A stretch of DNA of 21,932 bases, taken from a virus. The stretch lies in the IMG/VR virus record IMGVR_UViG_3300033064_003752, positions 1 to 21,932 of that record. One strand, 5' to 3'. Shown here piece after piece: positions 5,992-13,085 of the stretch. The stretch's first letter is position 1. The number at the start of each line of letters is the position of its first letter. The notes beneath the pieces were generated by a model. The model searched no databases. It had not been told where the DNA came from and worked only from the letters and a program-made list of their open reading frames with translations. Made by a program: the position numbers and the translations under genes.

Positions 5992-6312
5992 ATGCGAAAC
6001 GTCGAGGCCCGGACGGAGATCGTTGACCAGTTCTCCGTCTGGGCGGACGCGATCAACAAGATCGGCGGGCTCGACTCCGGCGTCTTCACGGTCAAGGTCT
6101 TCCATGACGGAGCGGTCGACGGCGACACGGCGGTGACGCTCGCCGAGATCCCCGACAGCCCCGGCGACTGGAAGGCGTCCTGGACGTTCGGCGGATCGGG
6201 GTTCTGGGAGGTCGAGGTCCTCTACGCCGCGGGGCTTCAGGTCTACCACATGCAGTTTGACGTGGCGGAGCCGGTTGCCGTTGGCGGCTCGCGTCCGCCG
6301 GGGTACGCCTGA
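5992..6312 (+). CDS. Small Ig-like beta protein of the neck/head region
   Basis: A 106-aa protein starting MRNVEARTEIVDQFSVW. Alternating hydrophobic strands (GVFTVKVFHDG, DWKASWTFGGSGFWEVEVLY, VYHMQFDV) suggest a small immunoglobulin-like beta sandwich. CGGAGGGG at 5981-5988 is a strong ribosome binding site. Its stop TGA overlaps the next gene's ATG (TGATG at 6310-6314), so the two are probably translationally coupled, and the next protein's N-terminal domain has a similar look. It could be a capsid decoration or neck accessory protein. No named family is recognised. Confidence 0.55.
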   Translation: MRNVEARTEIVDQFSVWADAINKIGGLDSGVFTVKVFHDGAVDGDTAVTLAEIPDSPGDWKASWTFGGSGFWEVEVLYAAGLQVYHMQFDVAEPVAVGGSRPPGYA

Positions 6313-7364
6313 TGCAGCTCGCACGGAGCCAGTCGTCATCGTGCGACAACCCGGCCCTCGACATCTATGTTTCGGTCGCCGGGTCGCTCGTTGACATCGC
6401 GGTCCTTGAGTTCGAGATCTACGACATATCGACTGACGAGAAGGCGGCGGAGCCGGTCAAGGTCTATCCGGCCGGGGACGGGCGGGCGGAAGTCGACCCC
6501 GCCACTGACTGCCCGAACGGCGGGCGTCTCGGCGTCGGCCGCTACGTCGGGGCGTGGACGGTCCCCGCCGACGAGTCCCTCGGCGCCCACGAGGTGCGGT
6601 GGTACTTCAACGTCGAGGCCGGCTGGGATGAGGGATCGTGGGTCGAGGAGTTCGAGGTCACCGCCACGATCGTTCCCGTGGCAGACGGGTTCCGGCACTA
6701 CTGCTCGGTAGCCGATCTCCGGGCGGAGGGGGTCACTGTCGCCCTCGCGTCAGACGAGCGCCTGGAAGAACTCATCGACGAGGCCACCCGAGAGATCGAC
6801 GGGTGGACCCGATGGTGGTTCGACGTGCAGGCGCGGACCTTGGCGATCGACGGGTCAGGCCACGGGACGCTCATCCTCCCCGCCCCGGTCATCCGGCTCG
6901 ACGGGGTAACGATCTCGTCGGACGAGGGGACGACGGAACTCGACGTCGACGACATCGTGATCGACGGCCCCGCCCCGGTGCGCGAACCCTACTCCGGGCC
7001 TGGCCCCGCACTGCGATACACCGGTGAGCTCCCTGATTCGTGGGCCACTGCGACGTTCGCCGCCGGCGTCGCGAATGTCGCGGTCGAGGGGCTGTTCGGT
7101 CGCACCGAGTACGACGGGACGGTGCAGGGGCGGGTTCCGCGGTCGATTCGGCGTGCGTGCATGCTGCTCGCGATGAAGCGAGTGATCCCGCTCGTCGAGG
7201 ACGACGACTCGCGTCGGTCGCACCGGATCAAGACGATGAAGACCACGTCACAGTCTGTGACATTCGCTGACGTAAACCCGGCGTCGGCCCCGTTCTCCGG
7301 CGACCCGGAGATCGACCAGATCTTGATGCGCCTCGCGAAGCCCATGGCCATCGGTGTCGCCTGA
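6312..7364 (+). CDS. Head-tail connector with N-terminal Ig-like domain
   Basis: A 350-aa protein in two parts. Residues 1-125 form beta-rich segments (LVDIAVLEFEIYDIS, GRYVGAWTVPADESLGAHEV, RWYFNVEA) ending EEFEVTATIVPV, which looks like an Ig-type sandwich. From about 130 the sequence resembles head-tail connectors of the gp6/gp15/YqbG type: HYCSVADLRAEGV, then DERLEELIDEATREIDGW, a pattern of short helices that assemble into the ring below the portal. The C-terminal RRACMLLAMKRVIPLVEDDD segment is a further helix typical of connectors. Start and stop overlap with both neighbours (TGATG). The order capsid, connector, neck proteins, tail terminator supports the call. The Ig-like extension is unusual for a connector. 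Confidence 0.6.
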   Translation: MQLARSQSSSCDNPALDIYVSVAGSLVDIAVLEFEIYDISTDEKAAEPVKVYPAGDGRAEVDPATDCPNGGRLGVGRYVGAWTVPADESLGAHEVRWYFNVEAGWDEGSWVEEFEVTATIVPVADGFRHYCSVADLRAEGVTVALASDERLEELIDEATREIDGWTRWWFDVQARTLAIDGSGHGTLILPAPVIRLDGVTISSDEGTTELDVDDIVIDGPAPVREPYSGPGPALRYTGELPDSWATATFAAGVANVAVEGLFGRTEYDGTVQGRVPRSIRRACMLLAMKRVIPLVEDDDSRRSHRIKTMKTTSQSVTFADVNPASAPFSGDPEIDQILMRLAKPMAIGVA

Positions 7365-7900
7365 TGCGTGGGCGTCTCCTGCAGCGGTTCCTCGCGGGCA
7401 TCCGCCGGCTTGACGCGGGCGCGATCCGCGCGGTCGACCCAGACGGTGCGGGCCCACTCGTCGCGGGCTACGACGACGACTTCCGCGAGCCCAACCTCGA
7501 AGACCCAGACGAAGATGGGGTAGGCGAGGTCGCTCGGCGGGAGGTGGACGAGATCCAGATCCCGTGCCAGGTCGAGAGCGACGCGTTCGAGGCCCTCCGA
7601 CTCTACGCCGCTGGACACTCGCCGCGCATGTCAGTTGACCTGACGACGCATATGCGGGACCTCGAGCGGCTCGGGCTCGTGGGGGACGACGGCGAGATCC
7701 TGATCAGGGCCGGCGACCGGCTCGGGGCTATCTACAACCGAGCGGGGGCGGTCGTCCAGGCGGTCCGCAACCCGCCGGGCCTGTTCGTCTCCGAAGCTGC
7801 GCCCGCGGGGTTCGGGCTCGGCGGGCTCGTGCCGACGCGCAACCTCGTGGTCATCACGTTCGCCGACCGTCGGCAGGCGGCAGGGTCGGTGGCGTCGTGA
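7364..7900 (+). CDS. Neck protein, possible head-closure/stopper
   Basis: A 178-aa protein starting MRGRLLQRFLAGIRRLDAG. The central part (about 64-170) looks like a conserved phage neck protein: PCQVESDAFEALRLYAAGHS, MRDLERLGLVGDDGEILIRA followed by GDRLGAIYNRAG, then NPPGLFVSE and a final RNLVVITFADRR. The GDRL-x-I-Y motif suggests a small beta-barrel, as in head-closure proteins. Its ATG overlaps the connector stop, and its end overlaps the GTG start of the next gene by 4 nt, so translation is coupled. By position it most likely completes the head-tail interface. The specific role is inferred. Confidence 0.5.
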   Translation: MRGRLLQRFLAGIRRLDAGAIRAVDPDGAGPLVAGYDDDFREPNLEDPDEDGVGEVARREVDEIQIPCQVESDAFEALRLYAAGHSPRMSVDLTTHMRDLERLGLVGDDGEILIRAGDRLGAIYNRAGAVVQAVRNPPGLFVSEAAPAGFGLGGLVPTRNLVVITFADRRQAAGSVAS

Positions 7901-8505
7901 GCAGTTCGGTCAGCAAGACGGGTCCCTGGGCGTTGACGCGCCAGATGCTGGCGGCGGGCCCTGCACGGCTCAAGATCGGGATCAGCAAGGCGGTGTTCAT
8001 CGAGGCCCACGCCCTGCGGCGCGAGATCATCGTTGGGCTCCGCAAACAGAACCCGGGCGGGGGCGCACCGTTGCGCGAGTTGTCGCCGTTCACCGTCGCC
8101 GCCCGTCGGCTGCGCGGGAAGGGCGGGCGGAAGGTGCTGATCCGCAGCGGCGAGATGCGCAACTCCATCGACGCTGTGGTGCGCGGCGAGTTCGCGTTCG
8201 TCGGCATCCCGCGAGGCGCGACCGCTCAAGATGGCAGGAGCGTCGTCAGGATCGCGGAACTGCACGAGTTCGGTTCCGACCCGATCATCATCCCGATCAC
8301 ACCGAAGATGCGCCGCTACCCGGGTGTGCTGTTCTCGAAGATCCCCAAGAGTTCCAGGCCCGCCAAGAAGGGCGGCGGGGTCGGGGCTGTCGTGGTCCAG
8401 ATCCCTGAGCGTCCATTCCTCAGGCCGGCGTTCTCGCGGTGGAAGATCGGCGTGAGCCAGCGCGTCATGGCCAGGGTCGCCCAGTCGCTCGGGTGGGCGA
8501 AGTAG
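7897..8505 (+). CDS. Virion morphogenesis protein, Mu gpG / HK97 gp10-like
   Basis: A 202-aa protein starting at GTG 7897. The pattern matches tail-completion/morphogenesis proteins that join head to tail: an N-terminal helix pair with FIEAHALRREIIVGLRKQ, then PLRELSPFTVAARRLRGKGG, a KVLIRSGEMRNSIDAVV segment (the usual L-x-x-TG-x-LR-x-S region), FVGIPRGA, IAELHEFGS (the family's H-E-F/Y-G motif at about 126-133), ITPKMRRY and the closing RPFLRPAFSRW. No ATG fits as well as this GTG, which overlaps the preceding gene by 4 nt. Its own stop TAG overlaps the next GTG start. It would act at the neck before tail joining. Confidence 0.7.
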   Translation: MSSSVSKTGPWALTRQMLAAGPARLKIGISKAVFIEAHALRREIIVGLRKQNPGGGAPLRELSPFTVAARRLRGKGGRKVLIRSGEMRNSIDAVVRGEFAFVGIPRGATAQDGRSVVRIAELHEFGSDPIIIPITPKMRRYPGVLFSKIPKSSRPAKKGGGVGAVVVQIPERPFLRPAFSRWKIGVSQRVMARVAQSLGWAK

Positions 8506-9398
8506 TGGCAGCGCCGACCATCACCAGCGTCGCCCCGGCTGCAGGGCCGGGCAAGGGCGGCGAGATCGTCCAGGTCGTTGGTGCCGACTTCGCAGTGAGC
8601 GTCGGTGTGACGTTCGGCGGGGTCAGTGCCCAACTGCTCGCGCGGTTCCCGCTCGACGGCGACGACATCGCCGAGGTGTGGACGCCTGCTGGCCCGCTCG
8701 CGGCCGGGGCTGTCGACGTGGTCCTGGTCAACCTGGACGACGATGGCGCCCCCGTGGTGGGCGAGACAGTGACCCTGGACGACGGCTACACCTACGCACG
8801 GGAGGAATCGACGGCGGACTCGCTGTTGGTCGCCATCGTCAGGGGGATCGTCCAGGGGCTCAAGCGGTCTGTGCTCGCAGCCACCGGCACGCCGCTCGCG
8901 GTGGACTACGTCGAGGACGAGGACGCCGACGAGGACGCCCGGCTGGTCCACGTCGCGGAGGTCCCGTCCATCGCCATCACCGGCCCGACCGGGACGCTCA
9001 ACAGATTCTTGCGGCGCATCGAGCCCGAAGAAGAGCCTGTCGACGGGGCACCAAACGACAGGATCCGCCGCGGCGCCACGCTCGCGTACGATCTCGCGTT
9101 CGTCGTGACGATCTCGACGCGGAGCACGAAACAGATATTGAATCTCATCGTGGCGGTGGCCGAGTGGCTGAATGCCAATCGGCGGCTGTCTATCGTAGAT
9201 CCAGCAGATGCTGAGGCTACTCTGCGATGGCCGATGGACTCTGGCGCGGTGAGGACCAACCTCCAGGGCGCCGGTGGGTTGCGGACCGCCACGGTGGGTC
9301 TGACTCTTCGCGGGGTCTTCCTGGGTGGCGGCCAGCCGATTGATCGGGGTACTATCGTCGAGGAAATTGAAGCGTCCCAGGTCCCGTCCGGAGGTTAA
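8505..9398 (+). CDS. Probable tail terminator/completion protein with IPT/TIG-like N-terminus
   Basis: A 297-aa protein from GTG 8505, which overlaps the TAG of the preceding gene. Residues 1-98 read like an IPT/TIG domain: PTITSVAPAAGPGKGGEIV, GADF, VTFGGVSAQ, then AGAVDVVLVNLDD and DDGYTYA. The remaining about 200 residues start with a helix (ADSLLVAIVRGIVQGLKRSV) and continue with VTISTRSTKQILNLIVAVAE and TVGLTLRGVFL, an alpha/beta pattern seen in tail-terminator and tail-completion proteins. The place directly before the sheath gene supports that role, capping the tube and sheath at the neck. A WPMDSG sequence at residues 242-247 resembles the head-gene WPMDM motif but is probably incidental. 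The family is not recognised with certainty. Confidence 0.5.
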   Translation: MAAPTITSVAPAAGPGKGGEIVQVVGADFAVSVGVTFGGVSAQLLARFPLDGDDIAEVWTPAGPLAAGAVDVVLVNLDDDGAPVVGETVTLDDGYTYAREESTADSLLVAIVRGIVQGLKRSVLAATGTPLAVDYVEDEDADEDARLVHVAEVPSIAITGPTGTLNRFLRRIEPEEEPVDGAPNDRIRRGATLAYDLAFVVTISTRSTKQILNLIVAVAEWLNANRRLSIVDPADAEATLRWPMDSGAVRTNLQGAGGLRTATVGLTLRGVFLGGGQPIDRGTIVEEIEASQVPSGG

Positions 9399-9400
9399 CC

Positions 9401-11599
9401 ATGAGCGGCGAGATGCTCGCGTCCAAGGTCATCGTGCAGGAGGTCCCGCCCCAGACCAGGGGGATCGCCGGCGTCTCGTCGTCCATCACCGGGGCTGTCG
9501 GCGTCACCGAGCGGGGGCCGCTCAACACGCCGACGCTCATCACGTCGCCGGGCGAGTACGCGGAGATCTTCGGCGGCTACGTCTCCGGGTACTACATGGC
9601 CCAATTCGTCGCCGGGTTCTTCGAGAACGGCGGCGCGTCCCTCTACATCACGCGGACCTGCCACCACACCGACGTCGACGACGCCGCGACCGCGACCGCT
9701 GAGCAGGCGGAGGACGGCCTGACGACCGGCGCGGCCGCGACGCCCGCACGCCTGGTCGGTGGTGCCCCGACGTTCAACCTCGAGCCCGGCGACGTGATCG
9801 TGCTCGACGTGGACGAGGCGGGCGACGACACCGCGACGTTCGACGCCGCGGCAGCGACGTGCACCGCGGTGGGCGCGGCCACCTACGACTTGACGAACGA
9901 CGACACGCTGACCGTGCAGATGGACAGCGGCGAGACGCAGACGATCACGTTCACCGCGGTGAGCGCGCTCATCAGCGACATCGACGCGGTCACCGCCGCC
10001 GAGGTCGTTGCGACCATCAACGACCAGATCCTCGGGGGTTCGGCCGCGGTGGTCGGGGCCGTCCCCGTCATCTCCAGCGACACGCGCGGGACGAGCAGCG
10101 GCGTCCAGGTCATCGGCGGCGCGGCGAACGACGTGTTCCTCTTCCCGACCGCGCTGCAGTCGGGGACGGGGGACGTGGCGGACATCAACGCGGTCACCGC
10201 CGCCGAGGTCGAGACCGTGGTCGAGGCGGACATCGCCGGCGTGGCGGTGGACCTCAGCAGCGGCAACATCCGGATCTCGACGGTCGCGACCGGCGTGGCA
10301 GTGACGCTCGAGGCGGGGGCCGCGACCGCCGACGCGTTCGGCTTCACCGAGGCCGAGGCCGCCAGCGGCGCTGCCGCGTCCGTCGTGGACTGCGTGACCG
10401 TCCAGGGGAAGACCCCGGGCACATACGCGCACCTGCTGACGGTGGCGGTCCAAGCGGCGACATCCGGCGTCAGCGCCGAGTTCAACCTCGTGGTGAGCGA
10501 CGACGGGCGCGTGGTCGAGCGCTACCCGAACCTGTCGATGGTCTCCACGGCTGACCGCTACATCGAGACGATCGTCAACGCCGGCTCGAACCTGATCGCC
10601 GTGACCGACCTCGAACTGGACGATGCCCCGCGGCCGACGAACCAGGAGATCACCCCGGCCGCCGGCGACGACGGTCTGACCGATCTCGCCGACACCGACT
10701 TCATCGGCTCGGCGGCCGGCGCGACCGCCATGTACGCGTTCGTCGCGGTGTCGGACCTCCGCGTCCTGGCGATCCCCGGCAAGGCGTCGAGCGCGATCCA
10801 CAACGCCATGCTCACCTACTGTGACACGGTCCGCGACGGGCTCTGCTTCGCGGTGCTCGACCCGGCCGCGGGCCTGTCGGCTTCGGAGGTCGTCACCTAC
10901 GTGGAGACGACCGCGGCCCTGCTCAACGCCTCGGAGCACGGGGCCATCTATTGGCCCTGGTGCAAGATCGTGAACCCGTCGCAGTCGGTCTTCGGCACCG
11001 ACGCGCAGATCACCGTGCCGCCCTCGGGGATCGTGTGCGGCATCTACGCGCGGCTGGCGGGGACGCCCGGCGGCCTCTACGAGAGCCCGGCCGGCTACGA
11101 GTACGCGCGGGCCAACGGCGTTCTCGGCTTCGAGACCGACACGGTTCTCCAGGAGGCGGTGCGCGACATCGTCTACCCGAAGCGCATCAACCCGATCACC
11201 TCAGGCACAGGGCTGCCCCGCTTCGTCGACGGTGGCCGGACGCTGTCGAGCAGCGGCAACTTCTCGCACGTCGCTCAGCGCCGCGGCGCCATCTACATCG
11301 CGGCGTCGGTGAAGGCGGGCCTCGAGTGGGCCCGCCACCGCAACAACACCCCGAGCCTCCGGGCGCGCGTCCGTCGCTCGGTCACCGCCTTCCTCGTCGC
11401 CGAGATGGGGCTGGGCGCGTTCGTGACCGACGATCCGGCGACCGCCTTCTTCGTGACGTGCGATTCGGTGAACAACCCGCCCGCCGTCACGCGGGCGGGG
11501 CAGCTCATCGTCGAGGTGGGGATCGCGATGTCCGACCCGGCCGAGTTCGTGGTCTTCCGGCTGTCGCAGGACACGCGGGCCTACGAGGCGTCGCTCTAG
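9401..11599 (+). CDS. Tail sheath protein
   Basis: A 732-aa contractile sheath subunit. The N-terminus ([20 protein letters not shown], then [41 protein letters not shown]) and the C-terminal half ([41 protein letters not shown], ending [15 protein letters not shown]) match sheath proteins of T4/P2-type tails and contractile injection systems. The Ala/Thr/Asp-rich stretch from about 85 to 330 is an inserted surface region with a gapless 68-residue tandem duplication (193-260 and 261-328). GGAGG at 9390-9394 gives an ideal spacing to the ATG. The tube gene follows. It establishes that the particle is of myovirus type. Confidence 0.95.
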   Translation: MSGEMLASKVIVQEVPPQTRGIAGVSSSITGAVGVTERGPLNTPTLITSPGEYAEIFGGYVSGYYMAQFVAGFFENGGASLYITRTCHHTDVDDAATATAEQAEDGLTTGAAATPARLVGGAPTFNLEPGDVIVLDVDEAGDDTATFDAAAATCTAVGAATYDLTNDDTLTVQMDSGETQTITFTAVSALISDIDAVTAAEVVATINDQILGGSAAVVGAVPVISSDTRGTSSGVQVIGGAANDVFLFPTALQSGTGDVADINAVTAAEVETVVEADIAGVAVDLSSGNIRISTVATGVAVTLEAGAATADAFGFTEAEAASGAAASVVDCVTVQGKTPGTYAHLLTVAVQAATSGVSAEFNLVVSDDGRVVERYPNLSMVSTADRYIETIVNAGSNLIAVTDLELDDAPRPTNQEITPAAGDDGLTDLADTDFIGSAAGATAMYAFVAVSDLRVLAIPGKASSAIHNAMLTYCDTVRDGLCFAVLDPAAGLSASEVVTYVETTAALLNASEHGAIYWPWCKIVNPSQSVFGTDAQITVPPSGIVCGIYARLAGTPGGLYESPAGYEYARANGVLGFETDTVLQEAVRDIVYPKRINPITSGTGLPRFVDGGRTLSSSGNFSHVAQRRGAIYIAASVKAGLEWARHRNNTPSLRARVRRSVTAFLVAEMGLGAFVTDDPATAFFVTCDSVNNPPAVTRAGQLIVEVGIAMSDPAEFVVFRLSQDTRAYEASL
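9977..10384 (+). repeat. Tandem 68-residue duplication inside the sheath insertion
   Basis: Unit 1 covers 9977-10180 and unit 2 covers 10181-10384. They align without gaps: [10 protein letters not shown] and [10 protein letters not shown] at the starts, then conserved I-S, T-x-G, G-A-A and F-x-F positions. A 24-bp stretch is identical between 9984-10007 and 10188-10211. The motif resembles surface-exposed beta modules found in several phage structural proteins. Confidence 0.75.
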
Positions 11600-11606
11600 A
11601 CCAGCC

Positions 11607-11620
11607 GCCCGTCCGCGGGC
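11607..11620 (+). promoter_or_regulatory. Small GC hairpin between sheath and tube genes
   Basis: GCCCG (11607-11611) pairs with CGGGC (11616-11620) around a TCCG loop, in the 39-nt gap before the tube gene. It is followed by the AAGGAG ribosome binding site at 11627-11632. It may tune sheath-to-tube expression, but a short stem in GC-rich DNA may also be chance. Confidence 0.3.
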
Positions 11621-11638
11621 CAGAACAAGGAGCCCCCA

Positions 11639-12094
11639 ATGGGACAGGCGATCGACCCTTACAGCAAGGCGGACTTCATCATCGAGATCGAGGGCATCCG
11701 GCGGGCCGGCTTCAAGTCGTGCTCGGAACTCTCGGTCGAGCTATCGGTCGTCGCCCTCAGCGAGGGCGGGCGCCGCACGCCGCACAAGAAGCCCGGCAAG
11801 CTGACATTCGCAGATCTGACCCTCGACCGCGGCATGACCGACGATCGCGATCTCTACGACTGGATGGAGGAGGTCGCGGCACTGGCCACGGGGAAGGGCG
11901 TCGTGACCAGCGAGGTCAAGCGGACGTTCGACGTTGTCGCCCTCGACCGCGACAATTCGGAGCGCCGCCGGTGGACGATCTTCAACGCGTTCCCGATCAA
12001 GTGGGCGGCCGACGGGTTCGACGCCGACTCAGACACCGACGCGACGATCGAGAGCGTGACGTTCGCGTTCGACTACTTCGTGATCTCGAAGTAG
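11639..12094 (+). CDS. Tail tube protein (T4 gp19-like)
   Basis: A 151-aa protein that polymerises into the inner tail tube. It has the gp19-type pattern: DPYSKADFIIEIEGIRRAGF followed by KSCSELSVELSV, a PHKKPGKLTFADLTLDRGM loop, DLYDWMEEV, then the C-terminal KRTFDVVALDRD, RRWTIFNAFPIKW and VTFAFDYFVISK strands. Length agrees with the family (about 145-170 aa). AAGGAG at 11627-11632 lies 6 nt before the ATG. It directly follows the sheath gene, the usual order in contractile tails and injection systems. Confidence 0.92.
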   Translation: MGQAIDPYSKADFIIEIEGIRRAGFKSCSELSVELSVVALSEGGRRTPHKKPGKLTFADLTLDRGMTDDRDLYDWMEEVAALATGKGVVTSEVKRTFDVVALDRDNSERRRWTIFNAFPIKWAADGFDADSDTDATIESVTFAFDYFVISK

Positions 12095-12127
12095 CGCCGC
12101 CGCCTCCAGATTCCAGGAGCAGATTCC

Positions 12128-12871
12128 ATGACCGAGATCACCTGCCCGTCCGGCCTCCGCGGCCGGATCAGATCACTGACCGTCGAGGAAGAGCGCGTGT
12201 TCGCCCGGAAGGCGCAGGCGTCCGGGCGGTTCACCGGCATGCTCCTGCACGAGTGCTGGACCGAGACGCTCGACCCCGGCCCATACGACATCGACGACGA
12301 GATCAACTGGCGATACGTCCTGCAGGGCGACCGCTTCTACGCGCTCGTCCAGGTCCGCATCGAGACGTATGGTCCCAACTTCGAGTTCAAGGCCTCGTGC
12401 GCGAGGTGCCGCGAGCGGTTCACCTGGCAGGTCGACCTCGCCAGCGATCTGCTGGTGCGCGAACTGTCGGCCAGCAGCCGCGACGCGTTCATCGGCGGTA
12501 ACCGCTTCGTGGCAGAACTCGGCGCTGACCGCCCGCATGTCTTGTTCCGGCTGCTGGTCGGCCAGGACGAAGAGCGTCTCCAAGCCGACCTGCGCAAGCG
12601 CCCCCACCAGACCCTCGCGACCGCGCTCCGACATCGGATCGTGGAGGTCGCGGGCGTCACCCCGAGCCATCTGCACAAGTGGGTCAGGGCGCTCCCGATG
12701 CGGGACGCGACCGATCTGCTCGAGCGCATCATCGAGGCCGAGTGCGGGGTTGACACCGAGATCGAGGTCGAGTGCCCGCATTGTGATGAGGCACAGGACA
12801 TCGACCTCCCTTTTTCGGGGGCGGAGTTCTGGTCGCCGGTCAAGAAGCGGCGTGGAAAGGTGAGGACGTAG
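12128..12871 (+). CDS. Tail assembly chaperone / T4 baseplate-hub-assembly-like protein (zero-frame product)
   Basis: A 247-aa protein between tube and tape measure genes, the place of tail assembly chaperones. It opens MTEITCPSGLRGRIRSLTVE and carries two CxxC pairs, C91-A-R-C94 and C216-P-H-C219, which could bind zinc. The closing DIDLPFSGAEFW is like the end of T4 gp26/gp51-type baseplate assembly proteins. Such proteins bind the tape measure protein and guide tube growth but are absent from the finished virion. AGGAG at 12115-12119 is the ribosome binding site. A slippery heptamer near the end (12808-12814) allows a longer second product, as in lambda G/GT. The family assignment is moderately supported; the chaperone role is inferred mainly from position and the frameshift. 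Confidence 0.7.
   Translation: MTEITCPSGLRGRIRSLTVEEERVFARKAQASGRFTGMLLHECWTETLDPGPYDIDDEINWRYVLQGDRFYALVQVRIETYGPNFEFKASCARCRERFTWQVDLASDLLVRELSASSRDAFIGGNRFVAELGADRPHVLFRLLVGQDEERLQADLRKRPHQTLATALRHRIVEVAGVTPSHLHKWVRALPMRDATDLLERIIEAECGVDTEIEVECPHCDEAQDIDLPFSGAEFWSPVKKRRGKVRT
12808..12814 (+). other. Slippery heptamer C CCT TTT for -1 frameshifting
   Basis: In the chaperone's zero frame the codons read CTC CCT TTT TCG, which gives the canonical X XXY YYZ arrangement with X=C and Y=T. A slip by -1 enters a frame open until the TAG at 13081-13083. The GGGGG run that follows (12817-12821) could assist pausing. The T5 run is conspicuous in this GC-rich gene. Confidence 0.7.
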
Positions 12872-13083
12872 GTCCGCACGCACTCTTCCCGACATTCAGC
12901 GAAGACGACTGGCGCCGCGCCCTGTTCGACCTTTGCTGGCGTCAACACGGGGGGAGCGGCCTCCAGATCGACTACTCGACCGCACTGCGGCTGACACCGG
13001 CCGACCGGGACTGGTATCGTGAGGCGATCGGTGAACGGCGCAAGGTCGAGGCGGCTGCGCTGCGCAAGGCCGCAAAGGAGTAG
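12814..13083 (+). CDS. -1 frame extension of the tail assembly chaperone (GT-like)
   Basis: After frameshifting at 12808-12814, translation would continue from 12814 for 89 more codons, giving a 318-aa fusion of the 229 upstream residues and this part. It reads FGGGVLVAGQEAAWKGEDVG, HALFPTFSEDDWRRALFDLC, then SGLQIDYSTALRLTP, DWYREAIGERRKVEAAALRK and AAKE. The frame is open back only to tandem TGA codons at 12784-12789, and it contains no in-frame ATG, GTG or TTG. It therefore cannot easily be an independent gene, yet it fills the gap up to the tape measure start exactly. Its AAAGGAG end (13074-13080) supplies the ribosome binding site for the tape measure. In lambda-type systems the T domain recruits the tail tube protein while the upstream part coats the tape measure. 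Confidence 0.7.
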   Translation, partial: FGGGVLVAGQEAAWKGEDVGPHALFPTFSEDDWRRALFDLCWRQHGGSGLQIDYSTALRLTPADRDWYREAIGERRKVEAAALRKAAKE

Positions 13084-13085
13084 GC

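Noticed and set aside
3879-6128. 749-codon open frame on the - strand across scaffold and capsid genes
   Set aside because: It spans three clear + strand genes and their ribosome binding sites; Ser/Phe/Ala and Arg-rich runs mirror the Lys/Glu codon repeats on the other strand.
7248-7260. Perfect palindrome TCACAGTCTGTGA
   Set aside because: It is inside the connector coding region, short, single copy, and not near a gene start, so there is no support for an operator role.
9228-9245. WPMDSG in the terminator-like protein, similar to the head WPMDM motif
   Set aside because: It is internal in the protein, differs at the final Met, and the gene belongs to the neck rather than the head module; likely chance.
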